Part shown: positions 16,801 through 24,435 of the stretch, in pieces
How positions within the stretch are numbered: position 1 is the stretch's first letter
How the letters are laid out: every line of letters begins with the position of its first letter
From: JAZRWQ01 sp045541395
GTDB lineage: Bacteria > Bacillota > Clostridia > Oscillospirales > UMGS1783
Reading direction: 5' to 3'
Assembly: GCA_045541395.1 (NCBI GenBank)
Contig: JAZQIZ010000008.1
Coordinates: 101,672-165,671, forward strand
Length of the DNA stretch: 64,000 nt
Notes under the pieces: model-generated
The model's input: the letters and a program-made list of their open reading frames with translations, nothing else
What the model was told of the DNA's origin: nothing
The model's database searches: none
Position numbers and translations under genes: made by a program

Positions 16801-17268
16801 TCTCGCTCTTGCCATATCGTCGTGCATAAGAGCCTTGGGAATATCACCTGCAAGGCAGGCAGAAAGGCAAATAATACCTTCGGAATATTTTCTTAACAGC
16901 TCCACGTCTATTCTGGGCTTAACGTAAAAGCCTTCGGTGAAGCCGTAGGTAACTATTTTCGCAAGGTTATGATAGCCCTCGTTGTTTTTTGCAAGTAAAA
17001 CAAGGTGGCTGTAGTTATAGTCGTTTCGTTTAACCTTCTCAAAGCGGGAGCCGTTTGCCTTGTAGACTTCACAGCCGATAATAGGCTTGATTCCCTCAGC
17101 CTTGCAAAGCTTGTAAAAATCAATGGTGCCATACATAGCGCCATGGTCGGTTATGGCGCAGGCGGTCTGCCCCAGCTCTTTTAAAAGGGGTATTAATTTT
17201 TTAATTTTACACGCGCCGTCAAGTAAGCTGTACTCGGAGTGAACGTGTAAATGTACAAAATCTGTCAC
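13822..17268 (-). CDS. dnaE: DNA polymerase III subunit alpha, DnaE type
   Basis: A 1148-residue replicative or lesion-bypass polymerase subunit. The PHP domain begins at residue 4 (HLHVHSEYSLLDGA); the palm carries PDIDVDF at about residues 396-402 and the third acidic residue in LKMDFLGLRN. A helix-hairpin-helix region and a C-terminal OB fold follow. The GTG start at 17268 overlaps the whiA stop (GTGA), with AGGAG 9 bases before; a longer in-frame reading to 17346 lies inside whiA and should be ignored. Bacillota usually also have PolC, which is not in this window. Confidence 0.95.
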   Translation of the reverse strand: MTDFVHLHVHSEYSLLDGACKIKKLIPLLKELGQTACAITDHGAMYGTIDFYKLCKAEGIKPIIGCEVYKANGSRFEKVKRNDYNYSHLVLLAKNNEGYHNLAKIVTYGFTEGFYVKPRIDVELLRKYSEGIICLSACLAGDIPKALMHDDMARARELCEEYIDIFGKENFFIEIQDHGIAEQKKILPDLIALAKEYGLGLVATNDAHYLRKEDAYAQNVLVCIQTNHTVDEDNGMGMETDEFYIKNGDEMAELFSFCPEAIENTVKIAEMCNVDFEFHNLKLPIFETPDNMDHYEYLCKLCYEGLERRYSPVTKELKDRLEYELNTIKHMGYVDYFLIVWDFINYGKSTGVPVGPGRGSAAGAVVSYCLGITDIDPIRFSLLFERFLNPERVSMPDIDVDFCPLRRQEVIDYCIRRYGKEQVCQIATFGTLKARGVIRDVGRALGIPYADTDKIAKLVPDDLGITLEKALQVSPDLKTAYSEDEKVTTLIDTAMRLEGAPRQTGMHAAGVVITDRPVSDYMPLFVSDASVVTQFPKDTVEELGLLKMDFLGLRNLTIIDDTVKMIRASGKEFDEAVFTAYDDPETYEMLSGGYTAGVFQLESAGMRKVLIELKPRCIEDVIAIISLYRPGPMDSIPKYIQGKNNPDTVEYDDPKLKGILDVTYGCMVYQEQVMQIVRELAGYSFGRADLVRRAMAKKKAAVMEQEREYFVNGKLKEDGSIDVEGCLRRGTTAEAANKIFDEMVKFAAYAFNKSHAACYADVTYRTAYLKRHHSGEYMSALLTSVLDSPVKIAEYKEEAIRLGLTVLPPDINLSEAGFTPHGNSIRFGLVAIKNIGRGFIDAVCKEREENGKFTSFYDFVKRMIDKEFNKRAVEGLIKCGAFDTLGINRHRLMCACEHIVNTVAQDRKMNLAGQLSLFGEELAPTEEDLYPMVEEYEMRELLNLEKECAGIYLSGHPMDSYMIDAKRYGAVPVITLQPDEEGHTEFKDGQAITVAGVITNLVTKLTKNETNMSFFTIEDITGGTEVLVFPKVREKYLEMLETTDPVVVKGRLSIREDEPAKILMGSMEKLLGGGGQIAEKVYIRLSLANMKHEAQIKELLRQRPGIGTAVFYLETDKKYYKFAQPIAITEDLGERLEAIIGKENVVIK

Positions 17269-18128
17269 TGGAGGGGCTCCTTTATATATTCCTGAATCTT
17301 TAAAAATCTGCGTTGTATACTGCTTTTTGAAACAGGCGGATCGCAAAGAGCGCCAATTTCCCCAAGAGACATTTGCGGGTTATTCAGGCGCAAATAGGCA
17401 ACCGTTTTCAATTCCGCAGGAAGCAGAGCAAGCCTGCCGTTGTCTCTTAGTTCCTTTATAATACGCAGCTGCTCAAGAGAAGCGTCTGCCTGTTTTTTTA
17501 AATTTGCAACGTCGCAGTTATTGTTTCTGTTAATATCGTTTTTAACCTGTTTTTCAATTTTGGTATTCATAAGCTCAAAGGCGCCTTTAACCGCGCCTAC
17601 GCTCATTAGAATATCCTCAATGTTCTCGCTTTTACGGTAGTATAGAATATTATACTTGCCACGCTGTACCCTTTTAGGCTCATAGCCCTTTTCGGTAAGG
17701 TATAAATATATATATTCTCTGAGCATTTTATTCTCAAAATAAAACTCAAGAGAATAGCCCTTTTGAGGATCGTTTATTTTGGCACAGCCCAAAAATATGC
17801 CCTTGAAAAAAGCGTTTTTGCAGCATTCCTTTTCAAGTATCTCAGCCTTGGGAATAGGCCTGTTTCCATATTCCCGAATTATTTTTTCATAAAGAGCAGA
17901 GCTTAAACCAAGGGTACGTTCGCTTTCCCTTTTGGGCGCTATGCCAAACTGCTTTTTGCAGTTTTCCTCTATGTAGCTTAAAACCTGCCCGTCGCTGATA
18001 TTAATACGAATACCGCTTTTATAACTGCGCATAAGCCCTAAAAGCAGGCCGCAAAGCTGAGCCCTTCTGCAACAGCGGGCCTCGGTTATTTCAAGAACCT
18101 CTTTTTTTATTTCTTCACTAAAGCTCAT
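17265..18128 (-). CDS. whiA: DNA-binding protein WhiA
   Basis: A 287-residue WhiA. It starts MSFSEEIKKEVLEI, has a LAGLIDADG-like N-terminal half (FKGIFLGCAKINDPQKGYSL region) and a C-terminal helix-turn-helix seen in NPQMSLGEIGALCDPPVSKS. WhiA influences cell division and chromosome segregation in Bacillota. It stands between rapZ and dnaE; rapZ-whiA is a conserved pair, but direct overlap with dnaE (GTGA) is less usual. Confidence 0.93.
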   Translation of the reverse strand: MSFSEEIKKEVLEITEARCCRRAQLCGLLLGLMRSYKSGIRINISDGQVLSYIEENCKKQFGIAPKRESERTLGLSSALYEKIIREYGNRPIPKAEILEKECCKNAFFKGIFLGCAKINDPQKGYSLEFYFENKMLREYIYLYLTEKGYEPKRVQRGKYNILYYRKSENIEDILMSVGAVKGAFELMNTKIEKQVKNDINRNNNCDVANLKKQADASLEQLRIIKELRDNGRLALLPAELKTVAYLRLNNPQMSLGEIGALCDPPVSKSSIQRRFLKIQEYIKEPLQ

Positions 18129-18148
18129 AGCTTTTCCTTTTAAAATTT

Positions 18149-18991
18149 TCAGTGGGCAATATCTCTATGGTGTACCACAGTCTTCTTGCCGCAGTTTTCA
18201 AAAAAGACTTTAAGCCTTTGGGCAAAGCAAACCGAACGGTGATGGCCGCCGGTGCAGCCAATACCAATAACCAAAGTTGCCCGGCCTTCCTTAACAAACA
18301 AGGGAATAAGAGAAGCCAGCATTTCGCTAACCTTATCGTAATAATCCAAGGTCTCCTTAAAGGAGAATACGTAAGAATCCACTTCCTTGTCAAGGCCGGT
18401 CTTTTCCTTCAGGGCTTCAACGTAAAAGGGGTTTGGCAAAGCCCTCATATCAAAGATAAAATCACAATCGTCCGGAACACCCTTCTTGAAGCCAAAGGAG
18501 GTAATATGTATTTCAATATCCCTGTCGGCTCCTATAAGATAGCCGGAAAGGATGTTCCAGAGTTGGCCGATGGTAGTAGATGAGGTGTCTACAATATAAT
18601 CAGCCATATCGTAAAGGGGAGCTAATATCTTGCGCTCCAAAGCAACCATATCCGATAAGCTTCCGCTTGTGCGGTTCATAAGCGGATGCCTTCTCCTTGT
18701 TTCCTTGTAGCGTTTTACCAGCACGTCGGTATTGCAGTCCATAAACAAAAGTTTGCTGCCCTCAACGGTTGAAAGAATATTATTTATCTGCTCTACTGTC
18801 TGGCCGAAATCGTCTGCATTGCGAATGTCTGCGCCTATGGCGACTTTGTTCATATCCTTGCAGATCAAAGCAAAATTCGGTATAAGCTGCGGCGGCATAT
18901 TGTCAACGCAATAATAGCCAATGTCCTCCATAAGGTCCAATGCCTTGGACTTACCTGCGCCTGACAGACCTGTCACAATAACAAATTCCAT
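18149..18991 (-). CDS. rapZ: RNase adapter / nucleotide-binding protein RapZ
   Basis: A 280-residue P-loop protein of the RapZ/YvcJ family. The Walker A is GLSGAGKSKALDLMEDIGY at the N-terminus, and the C-terminal signature is VIGIGCTGGHHRSV. In Gammaproteobacteria RapZ links glucosamine 6-phosphate sensing to small-RNA decay; in Bacillota YvcJ is a GTPase of less clear role. It starts 1 base after murB and precedes whiA, the common order. Confidence 0.93.
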   Translation of the reverse strand: MEFVIVTGLSGAGKSKALDLMEDIGYYCVDNMPPQLIPNFALICKDMNKVAIGADIRNADDFGQTVEQINNILSTVEGSKLLFMDCNTDVLVKRYKETRRRHPLMNRTSGSLSDMVALERKILAPLYDMADYIVDTSSTTIGQLWNILSGYLIGADRDIEIHITSFGFKKGVPDDCDFIFDMRALPNPFYVEALKEKTGLDKEVDSYVFSFKETLDYYDKVSEMLASLIPLFVKEGRATLVIGIGCTGGHHRSVCFAQRLKVFFENCGKKTVVHHRDIAH

Positions 18992-18992
18992 A

Positions 18993-19904
18993 TTACTGTT
19001 CTCCTAAAACGCGGATCTCTTCCTGCAGTTCAACTCCGAACTGCTCCTTAACGTCTCCCTTTATTTTAGCAACAAGAGCGCAAACGTCTTCACAGGTGGC
19101 GCCGCCCTTGTTAACAATAAAGCCTGCGTGCTTGGGGCTAACCTGCGCGCCGCCTATACTAACGCCCTTAAGGCCGCAATCTTCAATGAGCTTGCCTGCA
19201 AAATAACCTTCGGGGCGCTTGAATACGCTTCCTGCGGAAGGCATATCCAAAGGTTGCTTTTCATTGCGCAGAGTGGTGTATTCGTTCATTTTATTCATTA
19301 TATCCAAAAGATCGCCTTCATTAAGCTTAATAAAGGTACGGGTAACAATACCCTCGTTATCCTTGAAAAAGCTGTGACGGTAGCCGAAATTATGCTCCTC
19401 TCCGTGAAGCATTTTAATGTTGCCTTCACCGTCAATATATTCGGTGCTTTGAATAATGTTGCACATCTGTCGGTTATACGCCCCGGCGTTCATATAAACC
19501 GCGCCGCCAACAGATCCGGGAATGCCGTAAGCAAACTCCATGCCGGTAAGGGAATAGTTCTTCGCAAGGTTTGCCACCCTCGCAAGGGAGGCTCCTGCCC
19601 AGGCTTCAATGGTACCGTCTTCTTTTACCGTAACACGGGAAAGCCTGTCGGTCATAATAACAAGACCGCGAATACCCTTATCGCTTATGAGAACGTTGGT
19701 GCCGTTGCCTAAAACCGTGTAGGGGAATCCGGTTTCTTTGCATATCTTAACCAGCTCGCAGATCTCCTTGCGTCTTGTGGGGTATACAACAATATCAGCC
19801 ATACCGCCTATTTTAAAGGAGGTGTGTTTTGCCATTGTTTCGTTTACCATATTGAATATGCCGTTGCGGGCAAGATAATATATAATTTGCTGTAATCCTG
19901 TCAT
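18993..19904 (-). CDS. murB: UDP-N-acetylenolpyruvoylglucosamine reductase
   Basis: A 303-residue FAD enzyme that makes UDP-N-acetylmuramate for peptidoglycan. Markers are KHTSFKIGGMADIVVYP (FAD site), LGNGTNVLISDKGIRG, GIPGSVGGAVYMNAGAY, the Tyr/Ser region GYRHSFF and SAGSVFKRPEG, and the C-terminal Glu in VELQEEIRVLG. This is the type IIb-like short form common in Bacillota. It lies 12 bases after the PHP phosphatase gene. Confidence 0.95.
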   Translation of the reverse strand: MTGLQQIIYYLARNGIFNMVNETMAKHTSFKIGGMADIVVYPTRRKEICELVKICKETGFPYTVLGNGTNVLISDKGIRGLVIMTDRLSRVTVKEDGTIEAWAGASLARVANLAKNYSLTGMEFAYGIPGSVGGAVYMNAGAYNRQMCNIIQSTEYIDGEGNIKMLHGEEHNFGYRHSFFKDNEGIVTRTFIKLNEGDLLDIMNKMNEYTTLRNEKQPLDMPSAGSVFKRPEGYFAGKLIEDCGLKGVSIGGAQVSPKHAGFIVNKGGATCEDVCALVAKIKGDVKEQFGVELQEEIRVLGEQ

Positions 19905-19916
19905 AGGGTATTCTCC

Positions 19917-20675
19917 TTATCTTAACTTGGCTGTCTTTTGTCTGTCGTGCAAATAATATAAAAACTCGTCAAGGTTGGTGTTGAGTACGTCCTTTTCCGT
20001 AAGGCCAACTTCCTCTATTTTCTTAACAGCAGGTTCAACCTTGCCTATATCGTAACAAATATGAGCGTCACTGGACAGAACCACCGGAACCCCGTATTCC
20101 TTGCAAAGTCTTGCAATTTCAGGGCAGTTTTTTTCGCTTCCGGGGCGGCAATCAAAGGAATGGGCGTTTATTTCAACTATCTTACCGTACTTCTTAAATT
20201 CCTTTATTACCTTTTCGTAATCAAAAGCGTATTTGTCAGCTCCGCAATGGCCTATAATATCAACGTAAGGGTTCTTTGCAATATTCAGCCACATTTGTGT
20301 ATTGAGTTTTTTATCGGTTATTTCGTAAATAGGCGCATGGGTCGATGCTATGATCACCTCAAAGCCGTTCTCGTATTTGATATAGTTTTTAATACCGCCC
20401 TCTGTTCTGCTGTAGTCCAGGTCCGTGTGCCCAAATTCGTCAAGCACGTTCACCTCAGCTCCGGTTACAACCCTTATGCCCTCAACGTATTCGGGTATGT
20501 ATCTTAAACCGCCGAAATGCCATGGGTGCGGCGCATCGGGTAAAAGCGGTGCATGGTCGGTCATGCAAATACCCTTATGGCCAATAGATGCGGCATATCT
20601 TACGTTTTCCTGTAAAGTGGAGTAGGCGTGGGAGGAAGCAAGGGTATGGGTATGGGTATCAATTTCTATTTTCAT
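19917..20675 (-). CDS. PHP-domain phosphatase (YcdX-like)
   Basis: A 252-residue PHP metallophosphoesterase. Metal-binding residues are visible in IDTHTHTLASSHAYST, MTDHAPLLPD, GAEVNVLDE, IASTHAP, IIGHCG, EINAHSF and LSSDAH. It matches the YcdX family, which has phosphatase activity on small phosphates. It overlaps the start of hprK's stop region by 4 bases and precedes murB. Its association with hprK/rapZ/whiA is recurrent in Clostridia. Confidence 0.88.
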   Translation of the reverse strand: MKIEIDTHTHTLASSHAYSTLQENVRYAASIGHKGICMTDHAPLLPDAPHPWHFGGLRYIPEYVEGIRVVTGAEVNVLDEFGHTDLDYSRTEGGIKNYIKYENGFEVIIASTHAPIYEITDKKLNTQMWLNIAKNPYVDIIGHCGADKYAFDYEKVIKEFKKYGKIVEINAHSFDCRPGSEKNCPEIARLCKEYGVPVVLSSDAHICYDIGKVEPAVKKIEEVGLTEKDVLNTNLDEFLYYLHDRQKTAKLR

Positions 20676-21619
20676 TGAAGCCCTCCCATTTCAGCGGCGG
20701 CATTTTCTAAAATTCTCTTGTTTAATTCCTCTGCGGCATTGTAGCCTAAGTTGCGCTGCTTCTGGTTCATAGCCGCAACCTCAATAACTACCGCAAGGTT
20801 TCTGCCGGGACGAACGGGAACCGTAAGCTTAGGAATAGAAAGCCCTAATATTTCGGTGGTCTCCTGGTCCATACCCAGGCGGTCATAAGCCTTGTTCTCA
20901 ACCCAATGTTCAAGCTCGATCACCATATCGATCTTTTCAACCTCTTTTACTGAGCCAACACCAAACAGCATCCTCACGTCCACAACGCCAATGCCCCTCA
21001 GCTCAATAAAATGGCGGATAATAGAGGGCGCCGTTCCAAGCAGGGTAATGGCTGATACCCTCTTTATTTCAACGGCATCGTCGGCAATAAGCCTGTGCCC
21101 TCGCTTTATAAGTTCAATGGCCGTCTCGCTTTTACCTATGCCGCTCTGGCCTAAAATAAGTATGCCCTGGCCGTAAACTTCAACAAGCACACCGTGTATT
21201 GTGATCCTGGGGGCCAGCTCCCTGTTAAGGTAGGCGCTTAAAGCTGAAGATATTTCGGTGGTAGGTTCCTTTGCCCGCAAAAGGGAGATCTGATGCTTCT
21301 GCGCAAGCTCCAGCATTTCAGGGAAAATTTCCAGGCTGCGTGTAACTATCATAGCGGGGATATTCCGCTTAAACACACCCTCCAACGCTTTATAACGTTC
21401 TTCTGTTGAAAGGTCTTCAACGTAGGAGTGTTCAACCTTACCGAAAAGCTGGATCCTTCGGTTATCAAAATATTCAAAAAAGCCGGTAAGCTGAAGGCTG
21501 GGACGGTTAAGGTCGGTGCTCTTGATAAGAGTACTCTCCCATCCTTCCGGCAAATAAACCTTTTCCATAGGGAAATGATCAATAAGGTTTTTTAAAGTAA
21601 TTGAATAATCTGTGCTCAT
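20672..21619 (-). CDS. hprK: HPr kinase/phosphorylase
   Basis: A 315-residue bifunctional enzyme that phosphorylates or dephosphorylates HPr on serine 46 and so controls carbon catabolite repression. The C-terminal kinase domain has the P-loop LGQSGIGKSETAIELIKRGH, the acidic pair in RLIADDAVEI, and the HprK signature ELRGIGVVDVRMLFG. The N-terminal domain is of normal length. It heads the eight-gene operon behind a TTGTAT-N17-TATAAT promoter. Confidence 0.95.
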   Translation of the reverse strand: MSTDYSITLKNLIDHFPMEKVYLPEGWESTLIKSTDLNRPSLQLTGFFEYFDNRRIQLFGKVEHSYVEDLSTEERYKALEGVFKRNIPAMIVTRSLEIFPEMLELAQKHQISLLRAKEPTTEISSALSAYLNRELAPRITIHGVLVEVYGQGILILGQSGIGKSETAIELIKRGHRLIADDAVEIKRVSAITLLGTAPSIIRHFIELRGIGVVDVRMLFGVGSVKEVEKIDMVIELEHWVENKAYDRLGMDQETTEILGLSIPKLTVPVRPGRNLAVVIEVAAMNQKQRNLGYNAAEELNKRILENAAAEMGGLQ

Positions 21620-21705
21620 AGAAGTTCGTCATCCTTTGCAGTTTTACATAAACCGCAGAGTTCCAAAAGGGCGCACTTCACCCCTGAATATACTCTGTCT
21701 ACTAT

Positions 21706-21734
21706 ATTATACTATATATCAGTCGGTTATACAA
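21706..21734 (-). promoter_or_regulatory. Promoter of the hprK-udp operon
   Basis: TTGTAT-N17-TATAAT on the minus strand, about 87 bases before the hprK ATG. The eight genes downstream have no gap larger than 20 bases, so this probably drives all of them. Confidence 0.6.
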
Positions 21735-21767
21735 TTATTTTTTATTTCATTACTGCAAAAAAAATCC

Positions 21768-21796
21768 TTGATTTTTTGCGAAAGATGTGGTAATAT
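21768..21796 (+). promoter_or_regulatory. Promoter of rpmB
   Basis: TTGATT-N17-TAATAT on the plus strand, 35 bases before the rpmB ATG. Confidence 0.6.
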
Positions 21797-21831
21797 ATTT
21801 TAGTCTCTAAAACTACCGAGGAGGTGTCATT

Positions 21832-22020
21832 ATGGCAAAGTGTGATATATGCGGCAAAAGCATCGCATTCGGAATCAAAGTTTCCCATTCTCACAGAAGA
21901 AGCAACAGAACTTATAAGCCCAACATTCAGCGCGTAAAGGCTATTGTTGACGGTACTCCCAAGCACGTTCACGTGTGCTCAAGATGCCTGCGTTCCGGTA
22001 AGGTTCAGCGTGCTATATAA
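21832..22020 (+). CDS. rpmB: 50S ribosomal protein L28
   Basis: A 62-residue L28 beginning MAKCDICGKSIAFG. It has CxxC near residue 4 and CSRC near the C-terminus, so it is the zinc-binding form. The core VSHSHRRSNRTYKPNIQRVK is typical. GAGGAGGTG precedes the ATG. Monocistronic, with its own promoter and terminator. Confidence 0.96.
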   Translation: MAKCDICGKSIAFGIKVSHSHRRSNRTYKPNIQRVKAIVDGTPKHVHVCSRCLRSGKVQRAI

Positions 22021-22042
22021 GTAATGGTCAATGTTTATTGAA

Positions 22043-22063
22043 AGCGCAACTTTTTGTTGCGCT
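22043..22063 (+). other. Hairpin downstream of rpmB
   Basis: AGCGCAAC-N5-GTTGCGCT forms an 8-bp stem without a following U run. It may be a 3' end stabiliser ahead of the true terminator at 22074. Confidence 0.4.
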
Positions 22064-22073
22064 ATTTGCAATG

Positions 22074-22108
22074 AAAAAAGGCTTCAGTATTTAACTGAGG
22101 CCTTTTTT
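22074..22108 (+). terminator. rpmB terminator
   Basis: A 15-bp stem with one G-U-type mismatch, arms AAAAAAGGCTTCAGT and ACTGAGGCCTTTTTT, ending in six U. Confidence 0.8.
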
Positions 22109-22116
22109 GCTTAAAA

Positions 22117-22145
22117 AAAACGGCACACGTTTTGTGTGCCGTTTT
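22117..22145 (-). terminator. Terminator of the surface protein gene
   Basis: A 12-bp stem AAAACGGCACAC with a GTTTT loop. On the minus strand it is followed by a U run. Confidence 0.8.
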
Positions 22146-22158
22146 AATCTATTAGGAT

Positions 22159-23889
22159 CTATCTGAGATTCTTAATTTTTCTTACGCCTACAAATGCAAC
22201 TGCTGCTGCCATAACAAGAGCTATTGCAAATATAACGCTCATATCGCCTGTAGGAGGATTATCCTTTTCGGGTTCTTCCTTTTCTTCTTCCTTAGGCTCT
22301 TCCTTAGGTTCTTCCTCTTCAGGTTCTTCAACGGGCTCTTCAGGTTCCTCTACGGGCTCTTCAGGTTCCTCTACGGGTTCTTCGGGGATCTTTTCAAATT
22401 CTGCTGTAATAACAACGTCCTCTGCGGGCATTTCGAAGGTGTTGCCTTCAAGCTTTTGCCCGTTTGCATATAAAGCCTTGAATTCATAGCCTTCCTGAAT
22501 TGCTACGGTAACCTCAACAGGATCGCAAACGTAAGCCTTTTCGGGAGCGCTAAGTCTGCCGCCTTCAACCTCTTCTACGGTAATATCGTACCGGGTGCAG
22601 ATATGAACGTCCTTATCAAATACGTACATTCCCTGATGGCCTTCTTCATCTACGGCAAGTGAGTTATAATCCATTCTGATAAATACAGGCTCTCCACCTT
22701 CAATATATTCAGCAGGCTCTTCAACTACAAAGAGCTCGTCTATGGTAAATTCGGTCTGGGAATCAAAAGCAATACTAACGCTGTCTATTTCCTTAAAGTA
22801 GTCTTCGAAGGGCTGAGATTTAGCCATAAGGCAGCCGCCCTTTACCTTGAAAAGCTTTTCGATCAATATTGCAGGGAACTCTACCTGACCCTGTGATACA
22901 ATGCCTTCATAACGTGTGATACCGCCGTTCTGTACGTAAGTTTCACCGATCACGCTGCCTGCTGTAACTTTACCGCTGTTTACAATAGTATTGTCAGAGT
23001 CAATAACGTTTGCCTCTACTTCAGCGCCGTCAATAATAAGCTCTGCGTAATCATTGGGCTCTTCCTCTTCGGTAGGCTGGTTCATATAGTTATAATAGCC
23101 GCAGTATATTTCGTCTGCAGTAACCTTACCGCCTGCAAGGATAGCTCTTGTCCAGATAAGGCTTTCAAAAGATAAGCAACCGCCAACTTCAATGGTACCT
23201 GCGGTAATAACAGCCTCTTCGGGAGCGTTCTGCGCTTCTACCCAAAGGTTGCCTTCTGTTCTTAAAGTGCCGCCGTGAACCTGTAAGCCGTCGTAAATTT
23301 CAAAATCAGCCTTCTGTACGTCCAAAGTACCGCTTTCCATAACGATAGCGGAGGTGCCCATTCCTATAAAATCACCGTTGGAACCATTTCCTATTACGGA
23401 AAGCTGACCGTCACCGGTAATATGAAGAGGGCATTCAAGATATGCGAAATAGGAATAGGTATTAATTACGTTTTCCCCTTCAAGCTTTAAAGTAACCTTT
23501 TCAATTGCGCCTTCTTCAAGGTCGTTGCAGATAACGTCCGTATCACCGCAGGCGCAGCTTGATTCGTTGGTACTGAAAACTGCATTTCTTAAGGTGATAG
23601 TAACGTCGTCCATAGGAGCAATGTTAAGGCTGAGGCTCTCGCCTGTCAGAACAACGTCCTTATAAACAATAAGTCTGTGTACGGGATAAGTGCCTGTAGC
23701 TGATGCATAAGAAGAACTACCCGACCTGGTTTCTTCGTGAATGTATTCCCAGGATCCGTCGGGAGCGCTCATATCTCTGTCCAGTTTGGAGATATCAATA
23801 ACAACCTCGTCGGAAGCTGCGCTAACGCCCATAACGCAAAGGGAAAGCATTATGCAAAGAGCCATAGCAATACAAAGTATTTTTTTCAT
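22159..23889 (-). CDS. Sortase-anchored surface protein with beta-helix-like body
   Basis: A 576-residue secreted protein. A signal peptide (MKKILCIAMALCIMLSLCVM...VSAAS) is followed by a repetitive beta-rich body to about residue 430 with many short V/I-T-A-G-x-I turns, suggesting a right-handed beta-helix. A small bacterial repeat domain follows (about 440-490, EGYEFKALYANGQ). Then come PVEEPEE repeats, a Lys/Glu-rich spacer, the sorting motif NPPTGD, a membrane helix and a KIKNLR tail. The start ATG 23889 has GAGGTG before it. A palindrome lies in its promoter spacer. Ligand unknown. Confidence 0.82.
   Translation of the reverse strand: MKKILCIAMALCIMLSLCVMGVSAASDEVVIDISKLDRDMSAPDGSWEYIHEETRSGSSSYASATGTYPVHRLIVYKDVVLTGESLSLNIAPMDDVTITLRNAVFSTNESSCACGDTDVICNDLEEGAIEKVTLKLEGENVINTYSYFAYLECPLHITGDGQLSVIGNGSNGDFIGMGTSAIVMESGTLDVQKADFEIYDGLQVHGGTLRTEGNLWVEAQNAPEEAVITAGTIEVGGCLSFESLIWTRAILAGGKVTADEIYCGYYNYMNQPTEEEEPNDYAELIIDGAEVEANVIDSDNTIVNSGKVTAGSVIGETYVQNGGITRYEGIVSQGQVEFPAILIEKLFKVKGGCLMAKSQPFEDYFKEIDSVSIAFDSQTEFTIDELFVVEEPAEYIEGGEPVFIRMDYNSLAVDEEGHQGMYVFDKDVHICTRYDITVEEVEGGRLSAPEKAYVCDPVEVTVAIQEGYEFKALYANGQKLEGNTFEMPAEDVVITAEFEKIPEEPVEEPEEPVEEPEEPVEEPEEEEPKEEPKEEEKEEPEKDNPPTGDMSVIFAIALVMAAAVAFVGVRKIKNLR
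22290..22385 (-). repeat. Pro-Glu tandem repeats in the surface protein
   Basis: Three tandem 7-residue units PVEEPEE are encoded by near-identical 21-bp units, followed by Glu/Lys-rich variants. It is a stalk through the wall before the NPPTGD motif. Confidence 0.7.
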
Positions 23890-23926
23890 ATGTAACACCT
23901 CTGAATAAATAATGTGGCTTATGATA

Positions 23927-23955
23927 ATTTTACTAAAATTTTAGTTTTATTGCAA
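23927..23955 (-). promoter_or_regulatory. Promoter of the surface protein with internal palindrome
   Basis: TTGCAA-N17-TAAAAT on the minus strand. A perfect 14-bp palindrome, ACTAAAATTTTAGT (23932-23945), occupies the spacer and touches the -10. Confidence 0.5.
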
Positions 23956-23985
23956 TAGATTTATCAAAAAAATCCCCTCTGCAGG

Positions 23986-24014
23986 TTGAAAAATCCAAGA
24001 ATATGAATTATAAT
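23986..24014 (+). promoter_or_regulatory. Promoter of the cupin at 24051
   Basis: TTGAAA-N17-TATAAT on the plus strand. The -10 lies inside the upstream in-frame extension of the cupin, which supports the later start at 24051. Confidence 0.7.
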
Positions 24015-24050
24015 ATTAAAAGAAATTATGCTTTAAAGGAGTATACTCAT

Positions 24051-24401
24051 ATGATAATGAAGGCTGAAGAAAAAAGTTTTGAATTAAGACAGTTTATGAA
24101 GGGCGGCGACGGTGCTGTTGCTATGAGAACCTTCAAGCCCATCGGCGGTCTGCCTACCCACTACCGTGTGTTCGGCGAAATGCATATTAACCCCGGATGC
24201 TCCTGCGGTAACCATACTCACAGCGGCGAAAGCGAAATTTATTACATCCTTCAGGGCGAAGGCGTTCTTAACGATAACGGCGTTGAGAAGGTAGTTAAAG
24301 CCGGCGATATGGAGATCTGCTATGACGGTCAGTTCCACGGCATTGCAAATAAGTCCAATGAGCTTCTTGTTGTTCTTGCAATTGTTATAACCAACGCGTA
24401 A
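24051..24401 (+). CDS. Cupin-domain protein
   Basis: A 116-residue single-domain cupin. The first cupin motif is GCSCGNHTHSGESEIYYILQG (two His, one Glu) and the second is GDMEICYDGQFHGIAN with the last His. Such proteins bind a metal and act as small enzymes or sensors; substrate unknown. The start ATG 24051 has AAAGGAG 9 bases before. An ATG at 24003 is in frame but lies upstream of the promoter -10. Single gene. Confidence 0.85.
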   Translation: MIMKAEEKSFELRQFMKGGDGAVAMRTFKPIGGLPTHYRVFGEMHINPGCSCGNHTHSGESEIYYILQGEGVLNDNGVEKVVKAGDMEICYDGQFHGIANKSNELLVVLAIVITNA

Positions 24402-24405
24402 AATT

Positions 24406-24433
24406 AAAGCTGACAGGCTTGCCTGTCAGCTTT
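24406..24433. terminator. Bidirectional terminator, cupin and ftsH
   Basis: A 13-bp stem AAAGCTGACAGGC with a TT loop, followed by seven T on the plus strand. Confidence 0.85.
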
Positions 24434-24435
24434 TT

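Noticed and set aside
17269..17346. N-terminal extension of DnaE by 26 residues
   Set aside because: It lies wholly in whiA; the GTG at 17268 has a ribosome binding site and leads straight into the PHP motif.
22290..22385. 21-bp repeats as a CRISPR-like element
   Set aside because: They encode the Pro-Glu stalk of the surface protein in frame and have no unique spacers.
24003..24050. Earlier start of the cupin
   Set aside because: The -10 of a good promoter lies downstream of that ATG, and AAAGGAG fits the ATG at 24051.
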